A stretch of DNA of 64,000 nt from Dromiciops gliroides. Taxonomy: Eukaryota; Chordata; Mammalia; Microbiotheria; Microbiotheriidae. Below the pieces are notes generated by a model that worked only from the letters and a program-made list of their open reading frames with translations, was not told the DNA's origin and ran no database searches. The position numbers were made by a program, and so were the translations under genes. Below, piece after piece: positions 21,110-32,732 of this stretch; the first letter of the stretch is position 1; each line of letters opens with the position of its first letter. The stretch is from the NCBI RefSeq assembly GCF_019393635.1, contig NC_057867.1:67149492-67213491 (forward strand). Reading direction: 5' to 3'.

Positions 21110-21260
21110 TGACTTCTGCTCTGGGAGTTGGCAGCTTAATCATGGGACCCTATGGAAGACCAGAGGTATGGTGGATGAACACGGGTTCAGTCTAGCTGTG
21201 ACATATGGTAGCTATGCAACCTTGGGCAAGTCACTCTACCTCATAAAGCTCTAGGTAAAT
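21110..21260 (+). repeat. MIR SINE
   Basis: ATGCAACCTTGGGCAAGTCA within a degraded MIR body. Confidence 0.65.
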
Positions 21261-22085
21261 TTCTAAGACTAAGTTGCAGAGAGGATGCTGGCTGGCATTG
21301 GTAGCGGGAGTTTCCTGATCAGAGAGTGCCACATACTAGTAAAATCACAGGTCTAGCCCCTATCCCTAGAGCTTGAGGCTCTAATGAAACTAATTATCTA
21401 ATGATGATGATATTATGGTAATGTTGAGCTGCTAATAATGAATTCTAATGAGTTCTCTAATGTTTAACTGATCTGTTAAGGACCTACCTCCTTCTCCCAC
21501 ACAGAATGTCTCTCAGTCATTGGCATCATAAATCTTCTGTCATCCTGAACCACCCACCATCCAGCCCTTATTCCCCATCCTGAATGTTCTGGGTGGAAGT
21601 GACCTTTTGCTAACGTCTTGGTAACCTTTGATGAGGAAGAGAGCTTTGAAGCCCCATGATGGATCCCCATCAGAGGGCACCTACCTTTGAAATGTTTTGG
21701 TCTGGAATTTGTCTGAGCGTCTAGCCTCAAGAGCGGTACAAAGTAGAACCTGCCTTCAACCCAAGAAGTTGGCTTTGGGGGCTCAGAGCTCTGAGTGTAG
21801 CTACCAGCAGCCCGTCCCATTTCAATTAAAGAAGAAAATCAATCACAACATAGTAACAAGCAGTGCTTAGCAGGAAGGTAGTAGGGACACTTCTCTGTCA
21901 TTAATCAGTTTCCTCCTCTGTAAAAGGGGTGGACCTGGGGTTGTATTAGAAAAGCTCTAAGGTCTCTTCTACCTCCAATCAGTCATATGAAATGGATCTG
22001 AAACCTTAAAAAGACAAAGACATATTTCAGAGCTCTCAAAGATGACAATCTCAGTTCATTGTTTCTTTTTCTGGAAAAATGAATA
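21261..22085. other. No gene; one MIR 3' fragment
   Basis: A MIR 3' half lies at about 21890-21985 (ATCAGTTTCCTCCTCTGTAA). The remainder is unassigned. Confidence 0.5.
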
Positions 22086-22089
22086 AGGA

Positions 22090-22285
22090 AGGCCTAAATG
22101 AAAATTCTACATACTTGCTGTGTGAACTCAGGCAAATCACTTGACCTCTCTGAGCTTCAGTTTCCTGATTTGAAAAATGAGGCCAGTAACAGCACTGACC
22201 TCACAGAGTTGTTGTGAGGATCAAATGAAATAATTTACATACAGCACTTTGCCAAGTCTCGACTGATTTAAAAATGCTAGCCAGT
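22090..22285 (+). repeat. MIR SINE
   Basis: GAACTCAGGCAAATCACTTG, CTTCAGTTTCCTGATTTGAA and the GTTGTTGTGAGGATCAAATG tail. Confidence 0.85.
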
Positions 22286-23030
22286 GCCACTACTGTCATG
22301 CCACTCTTTCTTTCCCTTTCTCCTAAAGTGCTGGCAAAAAACCCCAGCAAAGACAGCCTTTTGGGAGTACTTTCAAAAAGTCATCTCCACATGGGGCTTG
22401 GGATGCCTGACATCCTCAGAGCTGCACGACAACTTGACATGCCCAATTATTTGATTATTGTCCCGTTTTACAGATGAGGAAACTGTAGTGAGACAATGGG
22501 GTATTTAAGCTACATAGACAAGAGATAGAAAGGTTCTGAAGGCCAACATAGCTTCACCAATCTGCTTCTGCCATTGCTAGCCTGTGAGATCAGAGATTTA
22601 AGAGCAGGCAGGGAGCTGCTTCTGGGCAGGTGGAGAATTTCGGGGAACAGAGACAAAGTCTCACACTACTAAATGGTCCGGATCTACAAACCACCAGAAC
22701 AAGGCAAGAAGACATGGGTATGTCTGTGGTCTACCTCACTGCATCCTTTGGGTCCCCTTCTTTGTCTGGCCCCGGGAAATGAGGCTGTCCAAGTCATTGC
22801 TCTCAGAAGGGTGGCTCTATCTAGGGAATAATAACTCAATCACTCAGATGGCCCAAAGATCTTAGCGTCTATAGGGAACAAAGCCTCTTAGCAACAGTCC
22901 CAAGCTGGAGGATGTCAGAAAAGGTGAAAAAATAACAGAAAGTGGTCAGCGTACTCAGGGATATCTAGGAGGAGTCTCTATATCTCCCTTTCTCCTCTCT
23001 TCATCTGAGTAAACGGGGCTGATTTAACTA
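22286..23030. other. No gene or clear repeat
   Basis: Only a short antisense MIR trace (GTTTTACAGATGAGGAAACT) near 22464. Confidence 0.45.
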
Positions 23031-23034
23031 GCCT

Positions 23035-23175
23035 GCAGCATTGGTCATCTACTCTACTCCCTTCATTTTACAGATGAGAAAAGGGGGCTGAAAGGTTAAG
23101 AGACTTGCCCAAGGTCACATAGCTGGTGTGTGGCAGAGCTGGCATGTGAACTCAAGTCTTCTTGTTGCCTTGAGC
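23035..23175 (-). repeat. MIR fragment
   Basis: ATTTTACAGATGAGAAAAGG, GAGACTTGCCCAAGGTCACA and CATGTGAACTCAAGTC in order. Confidence 0.8.
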
Positions 23176-23684
23176 AGATGGGCTTAGGACAGCTCATTCA
23201 ATAATTTTGAGTGAAAAGGTCAAGGAGCAAGAAGGTAGTCCTTGAAAGAAAGGAGAGGAAGCCAGACAGATTTATTTGGAGCCAAGAAATCCTACCTGGA
23301 GAGTGGGAGAATGGGAAGGCTAGGAGCTCAGCACCAGTTAGGTACTTCCATGGCTGGGGCAAGTCCTTTCCCCCTCTTTGAAGCAGAGTTTCCTTAGCTA
23401 CATAACAAAGCCCTTTCCGAAATTCACATTGTATAACTGTGATACAACCCACTCTTCTCGAGTGACTAAAGTCCAAATCACTACAATTTTAGAGATAGGA
23501 AGCATCCTCTAAATACACTGTCCCATTGGAGTATGTCTTACGGGAGCCACTGGGATGGGACTTGAAATCATGCCACGTGAGTATCAAGTCCCAAAATGTT
23601 TAGTCTGGAAAAGATAAGATTTAGTTAGGGTAGGCACAACAGCTGTCTAAATATCTGGACGGAGGATTGGGGCTGTTATCTTGT
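23176..23684. other. No gene or repeat recognised
   Basis: A 92-codon open frame on the minus strand here has no recognisable similarity. Confidence 0.45.
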
Positions 23685-23689
23685 TCAGT

Positions 23690-23928
23690 CGTGTTGGATT
23701 CTATATGGCTACATGGACGTTGTCCACGGGGTTTTCTTGGCAAAGATTCTGGCATGATTTGCCATTTCCTTTTCCATTGGGGCCCCGTTTTACAGATGAG
23801 GAACTAAGGCAAACAGGGATTAGGTGATCTGCCTAGCATCACACAGCTAGTAAGTATCTGAGGTCGAATCGGAACTTGGATCTTCCCGACTCCAGATCTG
23901 GTGCTCTATCCACTGAGCCACCTCATTT
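23690..23928 (-). mobile_element. Mar1 CORE-SINE
   Basis: Starts with GTTCAGTCGTGTTGGATTCT, the Mar1 3' tail in reverse (shared with RTE/BovB-type LINEs). It runs through TTGCCATTTCCTTTTCCATT to the tRNA head CTCTATCCACTGAGCCACCT. Confidence 0.88.
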
Positions 23929-23929
23929 A

Positions 23930-24185
23930 TTAGGTTCTAGAGTTAGGAGCAATGGGTACAAGTGTCACAAAGATAAATTTCAGCTCTGCATAGGGGAATG
24001 TTTCCAAATAATCAGAGATATTTAAAAGTGGGGTGGGCTGCTTCAGCAGGTAGTGAGTTCCTTATCATTGGAGGTCTTCAAGCAAAATATGAATGAGTAC
24101 TTGTAAGGGATATTGCATGCTTTCCTAGGCATGGGTTGCTCTAGATGCCCTCTGAGGTTCCTTCTGTGTTGAAATTGTGAATTTT
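23930..24185 (+). repeat. CR1/L3 LINE 3' end
   Basis: GAGTTAGGAGCAATGGGTAC, GTGGGGTGGGCTGCTTCAGC, TCATTGGAGGTCTTCAAGCA and GATGCCCTCTGAGGTTCCTT. Confidence 0.88.
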
Positions 24186-25005
24186 TAAAAAATTAGCCAA
24201 AGACCCCCATAAAATTGATCTTAGTGCAACATAAGAACTCTCCATGGCCTCTTCATATCCCAGGTTCTAATATACATTAGGGCCAAAGCCTGAAATAACA
24301 CCTGGAGAGAATTAGGGTCCCGAGTTCCTACTGAGAAGAGATGGAACTGTGAGGGGTGGGAACCTTCTAGGTTCGATTCTCATTCCTTCCCTGCACAGGC
24401 GTCTTGATGTTTAACATGGCCAGAACCTGGGGCGACACATGCCACATAGACAGAGGCTGCCTGCCTAAATCATCTCCCCTGCCTTACAGCATGGAAGAGA
24501 CGCTGCTCCTCTTGGGAGAGGGAGGTGCCCTACATGGCACACACTGGCGACACAATTACTGTGGACTCTGTGTTTTTCTCTGTTATAAGGGAGGGTTTTG
24601 TGGAATGGGAAGGACGTCCAGAAATGTCTGTGGCATAAAAAATAAAAGGCATCAATACAAATTTCCAAACCTTACAAACAAGGCAGTGAGCTCATGACCA
24701 AGGCCAATCTTCCTCAAGAGCAGGTGGGGTCCAAGAAGCTCCCCCTCCAGCATGCTGAATTTGGATGTCTATAGACAAGGGGGACAGATGCCTCCCATCC
24801 ACTGGGCTTCTTAGGCCTCCTCAGGGAGGCAGCTTTGAGCAGGAAGGAAAAGGAGGGACTAGGCAGCAGATCCCTGAAAGCTGAGCTGGGGGTGGGGGTG
24901 GGCAGGGCCGGTGACCCTGGAGGATCTCCCAGTTGGGCTCTAGGCTAGAACTATTTCTAAGTGACACAGATCCTTAAAGGAAAGGTTTGTTTTTGAGGTG
25001 ATGAG
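24186..25005. other. No gene or repeat recognised
   Basis: A 97-codon open frame on the plus strand (about 24404-24697) overlaps a 67-codon minus frame. Neither shows domain features or codon bias I can recognise. Confidence 0.45.
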
Positions 25006-25009
25006 AAGG

Positions 25010-25480
25010 CAAAGAAGAATCCTTGGGATTGGAATGAGAAGACCTGGATCCCAGTCACAGTCCTGCCACTTAATAGCAAGTTGACTTTGGGCAAGTCACT
25101 CTCTAAGCCTCCTTTTCCCCATCTGTAATGATTATAATAACACTAACTCACTTGACACCACACTTTGAGGCTGGCAAAGTGCTTAACTATATACATGGTC
25201 TCATTTGATCCCCACTACAACTCTGAGAGGTCAATGCTATTATTATCCCCACTTTATGGATGAGGAAATTGAGGCTCACAGGAGTTAAGTGACTTGCTCA
25301 GGGTTACACAGCTAGGATGTGTCTAAGCCCAGATTTGGACTCATAGAATCATACATTTAGAGCTTGAAGGGGCCTTAAGAAGTGACTTGCTTGAAGTTAC
25401 ATGGGTAGTGAGTGAGTAGCTGAGGGAGGTTTCAAACAAGGTCCCTTGGGACTTGAAATCTAATGCTCTTTCCAGTGGAT
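25010..25480. repeat. Three MIR copies
   Basis: 25010-25145 sense (GACTTTGGGCAAGTCACTCT), 25150-25340 antisense (GGATGAGGAAATTGAGGCTC) and 25345-25480 antisense remnant (ATTTAGAGCTTGAAGGGGCC). Confidence 0.75.
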
Positions 25481-25811
25481 GATGCTTTCTGCTAGACTCC
25501 AAACCAAAAGCTCAACTACACCAAGAGGCTTCATCTTTAAAATGAGGATGATAATCTTGCCCTATAAAAAGCACCCCCTGAATAAGGTTCAGATTCCACT
25601 GACTGATGTGCAAGGCCTCACCTCCAGCCTCGATCTGGTACCACTCTGCTTTCCTCACGTTGTATCATTCCTCTAAGAAAAATTGGCACTCTAAGGAAGC
25701 TGGCCTAATACAGCCTTCCCTCTCCCTCTTCTAGGCCTTTGCTAATGTTATTTCCAAGGCTGGAATTCTTTCTTCCTCCCTCCTTCCCTCTTATCATTGT
25801 TCACTTGTCCT

Positions 25812-26040
25812 TCTGTTGTCGTCGCCGTTGTCGGTCAGTCGTGTCTGACTCTCCATGAGCCCATTTGGGGTTTTGTGGGCAGAGATCCTGGAGTGGTTTG
25901 CCATTTCCTTCTCCAGCTTATTTCAGAGAAGGAAACTGAGGCAAACAGGGGGAAGTGACTTTCCCAGGATCCCAGAGCTAGTGAGTGTCTGAGGCTGCAT
26001 TTGAAATTAGAAGATGAGTCTTCCTGACCGCAGGCCCATC
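25812..26040 (-). mobile_element. Mar1 CORE-SINE
   Basis: GTCAGTCGTGTCTGACTCTC, TGGTTTGCCATTTCCTTCTC and the AGGAAACTGAGGCAAACAGG core in reverse order. Confidence 0.9.
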
Positions 26041-26044
26041 CAGC

Positions 26045-26180
26045 CACCCCCATTAAATTCCCAGCTAGCCTTTAAAGCCCATCTCAAATGGCCACTCTTC
26101 CACATGGCCTTCCCTGCTCAGGTCAGTAACAGCCTCCCCCTCTTACTTTACATAGTATGTCCTTTACCCCTCTCTTACAC
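26045..26180 (+). repeat. L2 LINE fragment
   Basis: CTAGCCTTTAAAGCCCATCT and TCTTCCACATGGCCTTCC match the L2 3' region just before its terminal block. Confidence 0.6.
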
Positions 26181-26216
26181 ATTAACCATGGGCTACTGTG
26201 GATTATAGTTCTCTTT

Positions 26217-26374
26217 TTTTTCAAAATTTTTTTGGCAGGGCAGTGAGGGTTAAGTGACTTGCCCAAGGTCACACAGCTAGTAAGTATCAAGTGTCTGAGG
26301 CCAGATTTGAACTTAGGTCCTCCTGAATCCAGGGCTGGTGCTTTATCCACTGCGCCACCTAGCTGCCCCAGATG
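26217..26374 (-). mobile_element. WSINE1-like SINE
   Basis: Full reverse copy; ATAGTTCTCTTT duplicated at 26205-26216 and 26375-26386. Confidence 0.92.
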
Positions 26375-26794
26375 ATAGTTCTCTTTCAGTGAGTCTCATC
26401 CCCATATTGGACTGTGAGGGCAGAAGCTGTGTACAATTGTGTTTCTCCTGGGTCTCAGCAATGTGAATGACACTGGAGAGTATACAGAACCCCATCCCAG
26501 CCCCCAAATGTATTCTTTTCATTATGGCTATGTGTATATAACACTCCCCAAACTTTCTGACAGAGAGGGGATGCTGATACAGATGCCCCAGGTCTATTTC
26601 CTCTTCTGTGCAAGAAGTGAGCTGGATTAGATGACTTCTGGAGTTCTTTCTAATGCCTGCTTTCTATGTTTATTGCCTTCACTGAATTGACCAATCTTCC
26701 TGTTCTTGGTCTAGGTTTCTAGTCTTATCATATTAGACCTGGAAGAGAGCTTAGAGTGTGGTTATGTAAACCATAGTGGCCCAGGGGCCAGTAA

Positions 26795-27010
26795 AGGGAT
26801 CTTAGATCACAGATTGAGAGCTGGAAGGGGACTTAGAAAGCCATCTTATCCAAACCTCCACTTTTGACAGATAAAGAAATCAAGGTCTGGAGAGATGACA
26901 TGTCCTGTCCATGAACACATACATAATAGGAGATTTAGCCAGGATTTGAATCCGGATCCTCTGACTTCAAAGCCAGTGCTTGTTCTGTTGTTCCAAGTGC
27001 TTCCTTACCT
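26795..27010 (-). repeat. MIR SINE
   Basis: GAGAGCTGGAAGGGGACTTA, TTTTGACAGATAAAGAAATC and AGGATTTGAATCCGGATCCT. Confidence 0.8.
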
Positions 27011-27034
27011 CTGAGGTAAAACACTAACTACTCT

Positions 27035-27475
27035 GCCTGGTGTTCTCCATCAATCTGGCTCCAATCTAATGGTCTGGCATGATTCCTATTATTCCCTTTT
27101 TGGACTCTCTGGTCCAGGCTTACTGAACATTTCATCTCTCAATGCCATATACTCCCCTGCCTCTTACAATGACCTCTCACATCTGCCTCCGAGTATTCCT
27201 AGATTCTTTCCACAGGAGGCCCTTCCCAAGTCCCCTCCAATTGTTAGTACTCTCCCCTCCTCAAATTACTTTGTATTTCCTTATCTGTGCAGGTTCAAAG
27301 TGCCCAGCACATAGTAGGGGCTTAATAAATGCATGTTGATTGATACTACATGGCATGGCCCCTGCAGAATGTCAGCTCCTTGAGGACAGGGATTGATTTA
27401 ACTTTTTTTTTGTCTTTGTAACCCTAGTACCAAGTCTCCTATGCAAATTCACTTGGTTGAATTGACTCTAACAGC
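27035..27475 (+). repeat. Two L2 LINE 3' ends in succession
   Basis: The first ends at about 27345 with GGGGCTTAATAAATGCATGT. The second, about 27360-27475, repeats the terminal block GAATGTCAGCTCCTTGAGGA. Confidence 0.85.
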
Positions 27476-27795
27476 TGGCTAGCTATGTAAATAAAGTACT
27501 TCCCCTTTGTCTGAGACTATTTGCAAACCCAGAAGTCTTGCATTTGTCATGTATAGCCACTTACATGGAAATGATTTAGGAGTGGTTGGTAATCTATCCT
27601 GAAATCATTTAGAACCAAATGCGCTCCTAAGACCAGGCTTAGGTTGCATGTGGCATTCATATGACACCTACCTAATGTTCCCCACCTCCTTTTCTCCAGC
27701 TTCCAGGGCCTAGTCTGAGACTTAGAAGGTAGAACTAACAAATGAAACCAACCACAGCCAGCCAGCCCCCAGACAAAGCTGTTCGCTTGCTCCCA
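27476..27795. other. No gene or repeat recognised
   Basis: Nothing assigned. Confidence 0.4.
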
Positions 27796-27799
27796 AAAC

Positions 27800-28800
27800 C
27801 CATTTGTTGTTCATTGGACTTGGAATCAGAAAACCTGGTCTTGAGTCCCTAAGCCGACTGTAGTATATATACTATCGATGTGTTACTAAAGACAAGTTGC
27901 TAAAACTCTACAAGCCTCAGCTGTCTCACCTGGAAAATGGGCACACTTGTACTACTTCCCACCTTGCAAACTGGAAAATGCAATAGAAAAGGACTAAGTC
28001 ATCTTCCTCATCCTCATCTTTCTCACCCGCACAAAGTTTTTGATTAGGGTGTTAGATCCAGGAAGCTTTGTGGAGCTTGGGGCTATACTTCATAAGACCT
28101 CAGGAAATCTTTGCTGTTGAACTGAATGCAAAGCTTAGGAAGCTCCTAAATGTGCCTGACTTCTACATTTCGGGTTAGGCCCTTCATCAACAGAAAGTCA
28201 AGAGCTGGAATATGGCAGAGGTGGGGCAGATCTGGAAAGAAAGTGTGAAGTATTAAAAGGAAGCTGAGCCGGGACCTTGGAACATGCAATGGAAGGCCGA
28301 AAAGGGTCCCTCTAGCATAAACTGGTTCTGAACTTGGGGGCTCTCCTCTGGGTTATGACACTTAGCTGTAGGCTCAAGGGCAAATCCCACCACCTTTCTG
28401 AGCCGCAGTCTCCCTATCTATAAAATGGGGATGCTGCTGCTAGCATTTGTGCTACCTCACTCACAGTCAGTCGAGAAGCATTGATTAAGCACTTACTATG
28501 TGCTGGGCACTCGGCTGTGTGCTGGAGATATAAAGAGGGCCTTATGTTCTAACGGTAGAGACAACATCTAAAGTAGTAGATCTAGCCCAGATACCTGTAG
28601 AGAAGCTACCCCTGGAAAAGGTGGGATTTGAGTTGTCTTGAAAGAAGGCAGAGATTCTAGGAGGGGGAGGGGAGGGGGCATCAAGCCCCTTGTTTGGCAG
28701 AGGAGGAAACCGAGGCCCAGAGAGGGGAGGTAAATGGTTAGCAAGGGGGTAGTTCTGGGCCAGTGTCTCTAGATTTCCAGTCTCTTTCTACTTTATCTCA
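27800..28800. repeat. MIR remnants in unassigned sequence
   Basis: Sense MIR at 27800-27990 (ATTGGACTTGGAATCAGAAA) and about 28340-28470 (AGTCTCCCTATCTATAAAAT). An L2-type terminus at about 28470-28540 (GAAGCATTGATTAAGCACTT), and an antisense MIR remnant at 28680-28740. Confidence 0.6.
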
Positions 28801-29760
28801 GGAAAGGAAAGTGCAGCTAAAGGCAGCAAAAGCAAATGTCAGGAGGGCAGCTCTCCGTAGCTCTTAAAGCAGGTGGCTTCACCCAGGCAGAGGGGAACAC
28901 CGGGCTGCCTGCCTCACTTAGCAGCAGGAAGAAAAGCATTCCCAGAGCTGCCCAACCTGAAGCCCCAAAGGGGATCCATGCTCTTTTCTGCCCTCCAAGG
29001 CTCCTGGGGATTGACAGAGACTGGCAAAAAGTCTTTTTCTAATACCTACCCACTGAAGGAAACTCCTTACCTTAGGAAAGGCTCAAGGCTGCCCGGTGGG
29101 GATCCTTGGCAAGTCACCCCCAGAAGGCAGTCCCAAAGGGTCCCGGCGATTCAAGCTGGCTGGTTCTGGGCTTCCCTCCCTAGGCGAGCTGGGCCGGGTG
29201 CTGGCTGCTCCTGTCTCCTCTCTTGTGAACTGCCACCATTCACATGGTGCCTGCCCTCTTAGGCAGCTTCTGCAGCCAGATCGGTCGCTGCTGTTTTGAG
29301 GAGGACCTCTTGCCTGGTGGGGAGAGGGCAGGGCACGCTGGCTAGTCAATATTCATAGTCTCCTTCCTCTTTCACATTAGTCTCCCCCCTCCTGCCCCCA
29401 CCTCCTCCGGCTTTGAGTAGGAGAGAAGGGAGGGAAGGGAGGGAGGCAGAGAGGAAGGGGGGCAGTAATAATAGGAGTGAAAGGCTTGCAGGTTGTGTGG
29501 GGGTGGGTTGGAGAGTGGGTGGGCTCCTGTACCTCTTCCTCCGAACTCCCCAGGAAACCGTGCAGCTGCGGGGAGTATTGGGAGCAGAGAGGATTTTTAT
29601 GAGGAGGGGTGGGGGTGGAGGAGTGTGTGTGTGGGGGGGTGAGCTGGATTATCTGTAGGCGGGGAAAAGTGGATCCTACCAGCATATGCTAATGTAACTG
29701 GCATGATGTGAAACTTGACTCTCAGGAAGGATAACAGTCGCACTTTTCCCCCCTTTCTTT
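28801..29760. promoter_or_regulatory. Repeat-free GC-richer block, candidate regulatory region
   Basis: Nearly 1 kb with no SINE, LINE or MIR motif, unusual in this window. GC content is visibly higher than around it, with scattered CpG. Near 29640-29740 lie an octamer-like ATGCTAAT, GATA-type cores in GGATTATCTG and AGGATAACAG, and purine/pyrimidine-rich strings. It could be a CYSLTR1-linked promoter or enhancer, but no transcription start or exon can be demonstrated from sequence alone. Confidence 0.3.
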
Positions 29761-30040
29761 TATTTTCAGTTTATGACACTTGTGGATATAGATTTATGGT
29801 GGAGAGCCCCTTTTAGGGTCATGATATTCAGAAAACTACCATCCTGGTTTGGATTCAGTACGATGTAGCAGAAAGAATATGTTCCGTGGGTGTATATGTA
29901 CATATCTACACACAGATGTGTGTGTATGTGTGTACTTTGTACTTAATTATAGATGTTTCCTGCCAAGAGAAATGTTTATTGAGGTCAGGGACAGTTTTCT
30001 TTTTGCCTTTGTATTTCCAGAGCATGACACATAGCCTACT
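29761..30040. other. No gene recognised
   Basis: Short GT-rich stretch near 29920; otherwise unassigned. Confidence 0.4.
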
Positions 30041-30044
30041 ATGT

Positions 30045-30190
30045 TAAATGAATGGAGTACTGGATTTAGTCTGCAGACTTGGGTTTGGGTCCTGATGCTG
30101 CTACTTTGGGGCTGTGTCACCCTGGGCAAGTCACGTCCCTTCTCATGGCCTCTCAGATAGATTAGACTGGATGAATTCTGAGGGCCTTTC
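30045..30190 (+). repeat. MIR SINE
   Basis: GAGTACTGGATTTAGTCTGC, ACCCTGGGCAAGTCACGTCC and GATTAGACTGGATGAATTC. Confidence 0.75.
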
Positions 30191-30209
30191 CTTCCCTTCT
30201 AGAACTTCC

Positions 30210-30340
30210 TAGTCTACAATTCTTTATCAGCTGCCTCTCTGCAATTTGCCCAATGTACTTCCTAGTTCTGCCCTCTGGGACCAAGCAAAACAAATCCAAT
30301 CCCTCAGCATCTCCTGTCAACTGAAGCCAAACAGTCCTTA
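30210..30340 (-). repeat. CR1/L3 LINE fragment
   Basis: CTTCCTAGTTCTGCCCTCTG and GACCAAGCAAAACAAATCCA are antisense CR1 3' sequence. Confidence 0.75.
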
Positions 30341-30369
30341 TTGCCTCTGCATGTAATGCCCTCCTCATT

Positions 30370-30635
30370 CACCCCAACCTCCAAGAATCCCTAGCCTACT
30401 ACTTAAAGGGTCAGTTCAAGGATCACCTCCTATATGAGGCCTTTCCTGATTTCTTCCAGTGGCAGTTGCTCATCTTTCCCCACCCCTCACTGATTTCTTA
30501 TGCTGTTTCATCTGTAAAATGTAAGCAGTTTGAGAGCCAGGGAACCTTAACTTTTCTTTGTGTCCTTAACACCTAGCATAGTACGTGCACGTAGTAGGTG
30601 TTTAACAAATACTTATTGATTGATCATGTCCCCTT
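30370..30635 (+). repeat. L2 LINE 3' end
   Basis: AAGGATCACCTCCTATATGA, AGGCCTTTCCTGATTTCTTC and a TTAACAAATACTTATTGATT terminus. Confidence 0.88.
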
Positions 30636-30639
30636 CTTA

Positions 30640-30780
30640 ACTCTTCACTTCTACAGGCTAAACATCTCCAGCTTGAGCAGACTTGGCTCTTTCTGACACT
30701 ATTCTCATAGGACACTATTTTTATAGGACTATGCCTCACTTGATTTCATCTTTCCTTAGTTGTCCTTACTTCCATCTTCT
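30640..30780 (-). repeat. CR1/L3 LINE fragment
   Basis: CTACAGGCTAAACATCTCCA matches antisense CR1 ORF2 C-terminal region. Confidence 0.55.
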
Positions 30781-30852
30781 GTACAAGTCTTTTAAAAGTC
30801 TTGCCTCTGAAAACTATCTCTATATGTAACTAGAAAATAATAAAATACTTTT

Positions 30853-31010
30853 TTTTCTTTTCTTTTTTTTTTTTGCAGGGCAATGAGGGTTAAGTGACTT
30901 GCCCAGGGTCACACAGCTAGTAAGTGTCGAGTGTCTGAGGCCAGATTTGAACTCAGGTCTTCCTGAATCTAGAGCCAATGCTTTATCCACTCTGCCATTT
31001 AGCTGCCCCC
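30853..31010 (-). mobile_element. WSINE1-like SINE
   Basis: Reverse copy with 13-bp duplication ATAAAATACTTTT at 30840-30852 and 31011-31023. Confidence 0.92.
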
Positions 31011-31029
31011 ATAAAATACTTTTGTGATA

Positions 31030-31800
31030 AAAAAGTCTTGCCTCCCTGTGCATCCACATTGATCTCTTTAGATTCTTCCTTTCTTCTTCATGAGAATTGT
31101 TTGTCTTGGTGGCTTCAGAATCTCATTTTTGAGAGATTTCCATTCTTCCTAGGCTGACTTCCCCAACAGTTTTTGCCCATGAGATCTTACCTATCCTCTC
31201 TCTAAACCCTTTGGTTTAGAAAAACTAGAAGGTAAGTCAGACTCCACCTGGCTTTCACACATTTTTTCACAATTTCTAAGACAGAATGGTCACCTCCTCC
31301 TCTACTCACAGAGTTTCCATTATTTCTACTCTAGCAACCAATTCCATATTATTGGTGAGAATTGGGTCCAGAATAGTAATTCCCCACATTGGTTCCTCTA
31401 TCTTTTGAAGGATTTATCATGAAAGTAACCCAATAAGTTATTAGATGTTCTGTTTTTGGCAGAAAAATCTCTAGCAGATATCTAGAAACTTCATCCCCTA
31501 TGCGTCACACTTGAGATTTGTTTCCTGACCTCCTTATCTTATCTCCTTTTTCTGTCCAGGTGGTCTACAGTATAATCTGATAACAGTATTGATTTTGGTC
31601 CTGCCTTCATTTATCCTCACCCCTGATCTATATCATGGTGCCCCAGTCTCATTCCTAGATTTCCTCATTTAAATATATCTTAATATACAATCCTTCTTGA
31701 CTCTGTCCTCTTATTCCTAGCTTCTTCTATTTGAATAAGGGATACCCTTTCAGATCCATATCCCAGTCATCAATCAGTACAGTATTGACTCAATAACATC
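31030..31800. other. AT-rich unassigned sequence
   Basis: No coding character. Composition suggests an old LINE body, but I could not place it in a family. Confidence 0.4.
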
Positions 31801-32732
31801 TCTTGAGGTATAGCGAAGATGGAACAATAAGGCAGGAACTCAACTTAACCCTCCCCAATTCACCTTCAAACAACTATAAAATAGTTCCTCAAAACAAATT
31901 CTGGAGTGATAGAACCAACAGAAAGAGAGGGTGAAAAAAATTTCCAGCCCAAGACAATTTAGAAGGGCAGAAGCAAAGGTCTGTATAACTCAAGTAAAAG
32001 GGAAGCATAGTTCAGTGCAGGTGGTGTCTGAGCAAGCTAGCAGCAGGCTGTGCCCCAGCAAGCCAGCAGGAGACCCTGAGCCCCGTTTCAGGTCAGCGGT
32101 AGAGACTTTGAGGCCTTGATGCAGCAGCAGGCAAGTGGCCAGGCCCCAGTGTAGTAGGTGAGTGACCAGGGCTCACAGGGCCTAGAGAACCCCAGAACAA
32201 GAAGCTTGGGACAGTTCTCCCTCCATTCTAGCAGTAGAGCTCAATTTTAATAGCCATGAAATAGGGTGGAAAAAAGAGCAAAAAGCCAAAAACCAAAAAC
32301 CAAAAGAAGAACCTAACCATAGAAAGTTATCATTGTGTCAGGGAAGATCAAAACACAAACCCAGAAGAGGACAATAATGTCCAAATGTCTGTCTACATGT
32401 GAAGCCTCAAAGAAAAATGTGAATTGGTCTCAGGTCCAAAATGAACTGGAAGAACTAAAAAAGGATTAAAAAACAAATAAAAGAGGTGGAAAAAAATTGG
32501 GAAAAGAAATGAGACTGATGCAGGAGAATCATGAAAAAAGTCAATAGCCTGGTAAAGAAGCACAAAAATTGGAAAAAATGTACAGTGGAAATGTACAAAT
32601 GGAAAAAAATTCGCTGAAGAAAACAACTCCTTAAAGAGTAGAATTGGCCAAATGGAAAAGGAGGTACAAAAGCTAACTGAAGAAAATAATTCCTTAAAAA
32701 TTAGAATTGGATAAGTAGAAGCTAATGATTCC

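Noticed and set aside
24404-24697. 97-codon plus-strand frame
   Set aside because: No recognisable similarity, overlapped by an antisense frame, and no splice or promoter context.
29377-29685. Overlapping 102- and 81-codon frames in the GC-richer block
   Set aside because: Open frames are expected by chance in GC-rich, stop-poor sequence; composition is skewed to purine/pyrimidine strings.
28801-29760. CpG island promoter
   Set aside because: CpG is more frequent than nearby but still too sparse by eye to call an island.
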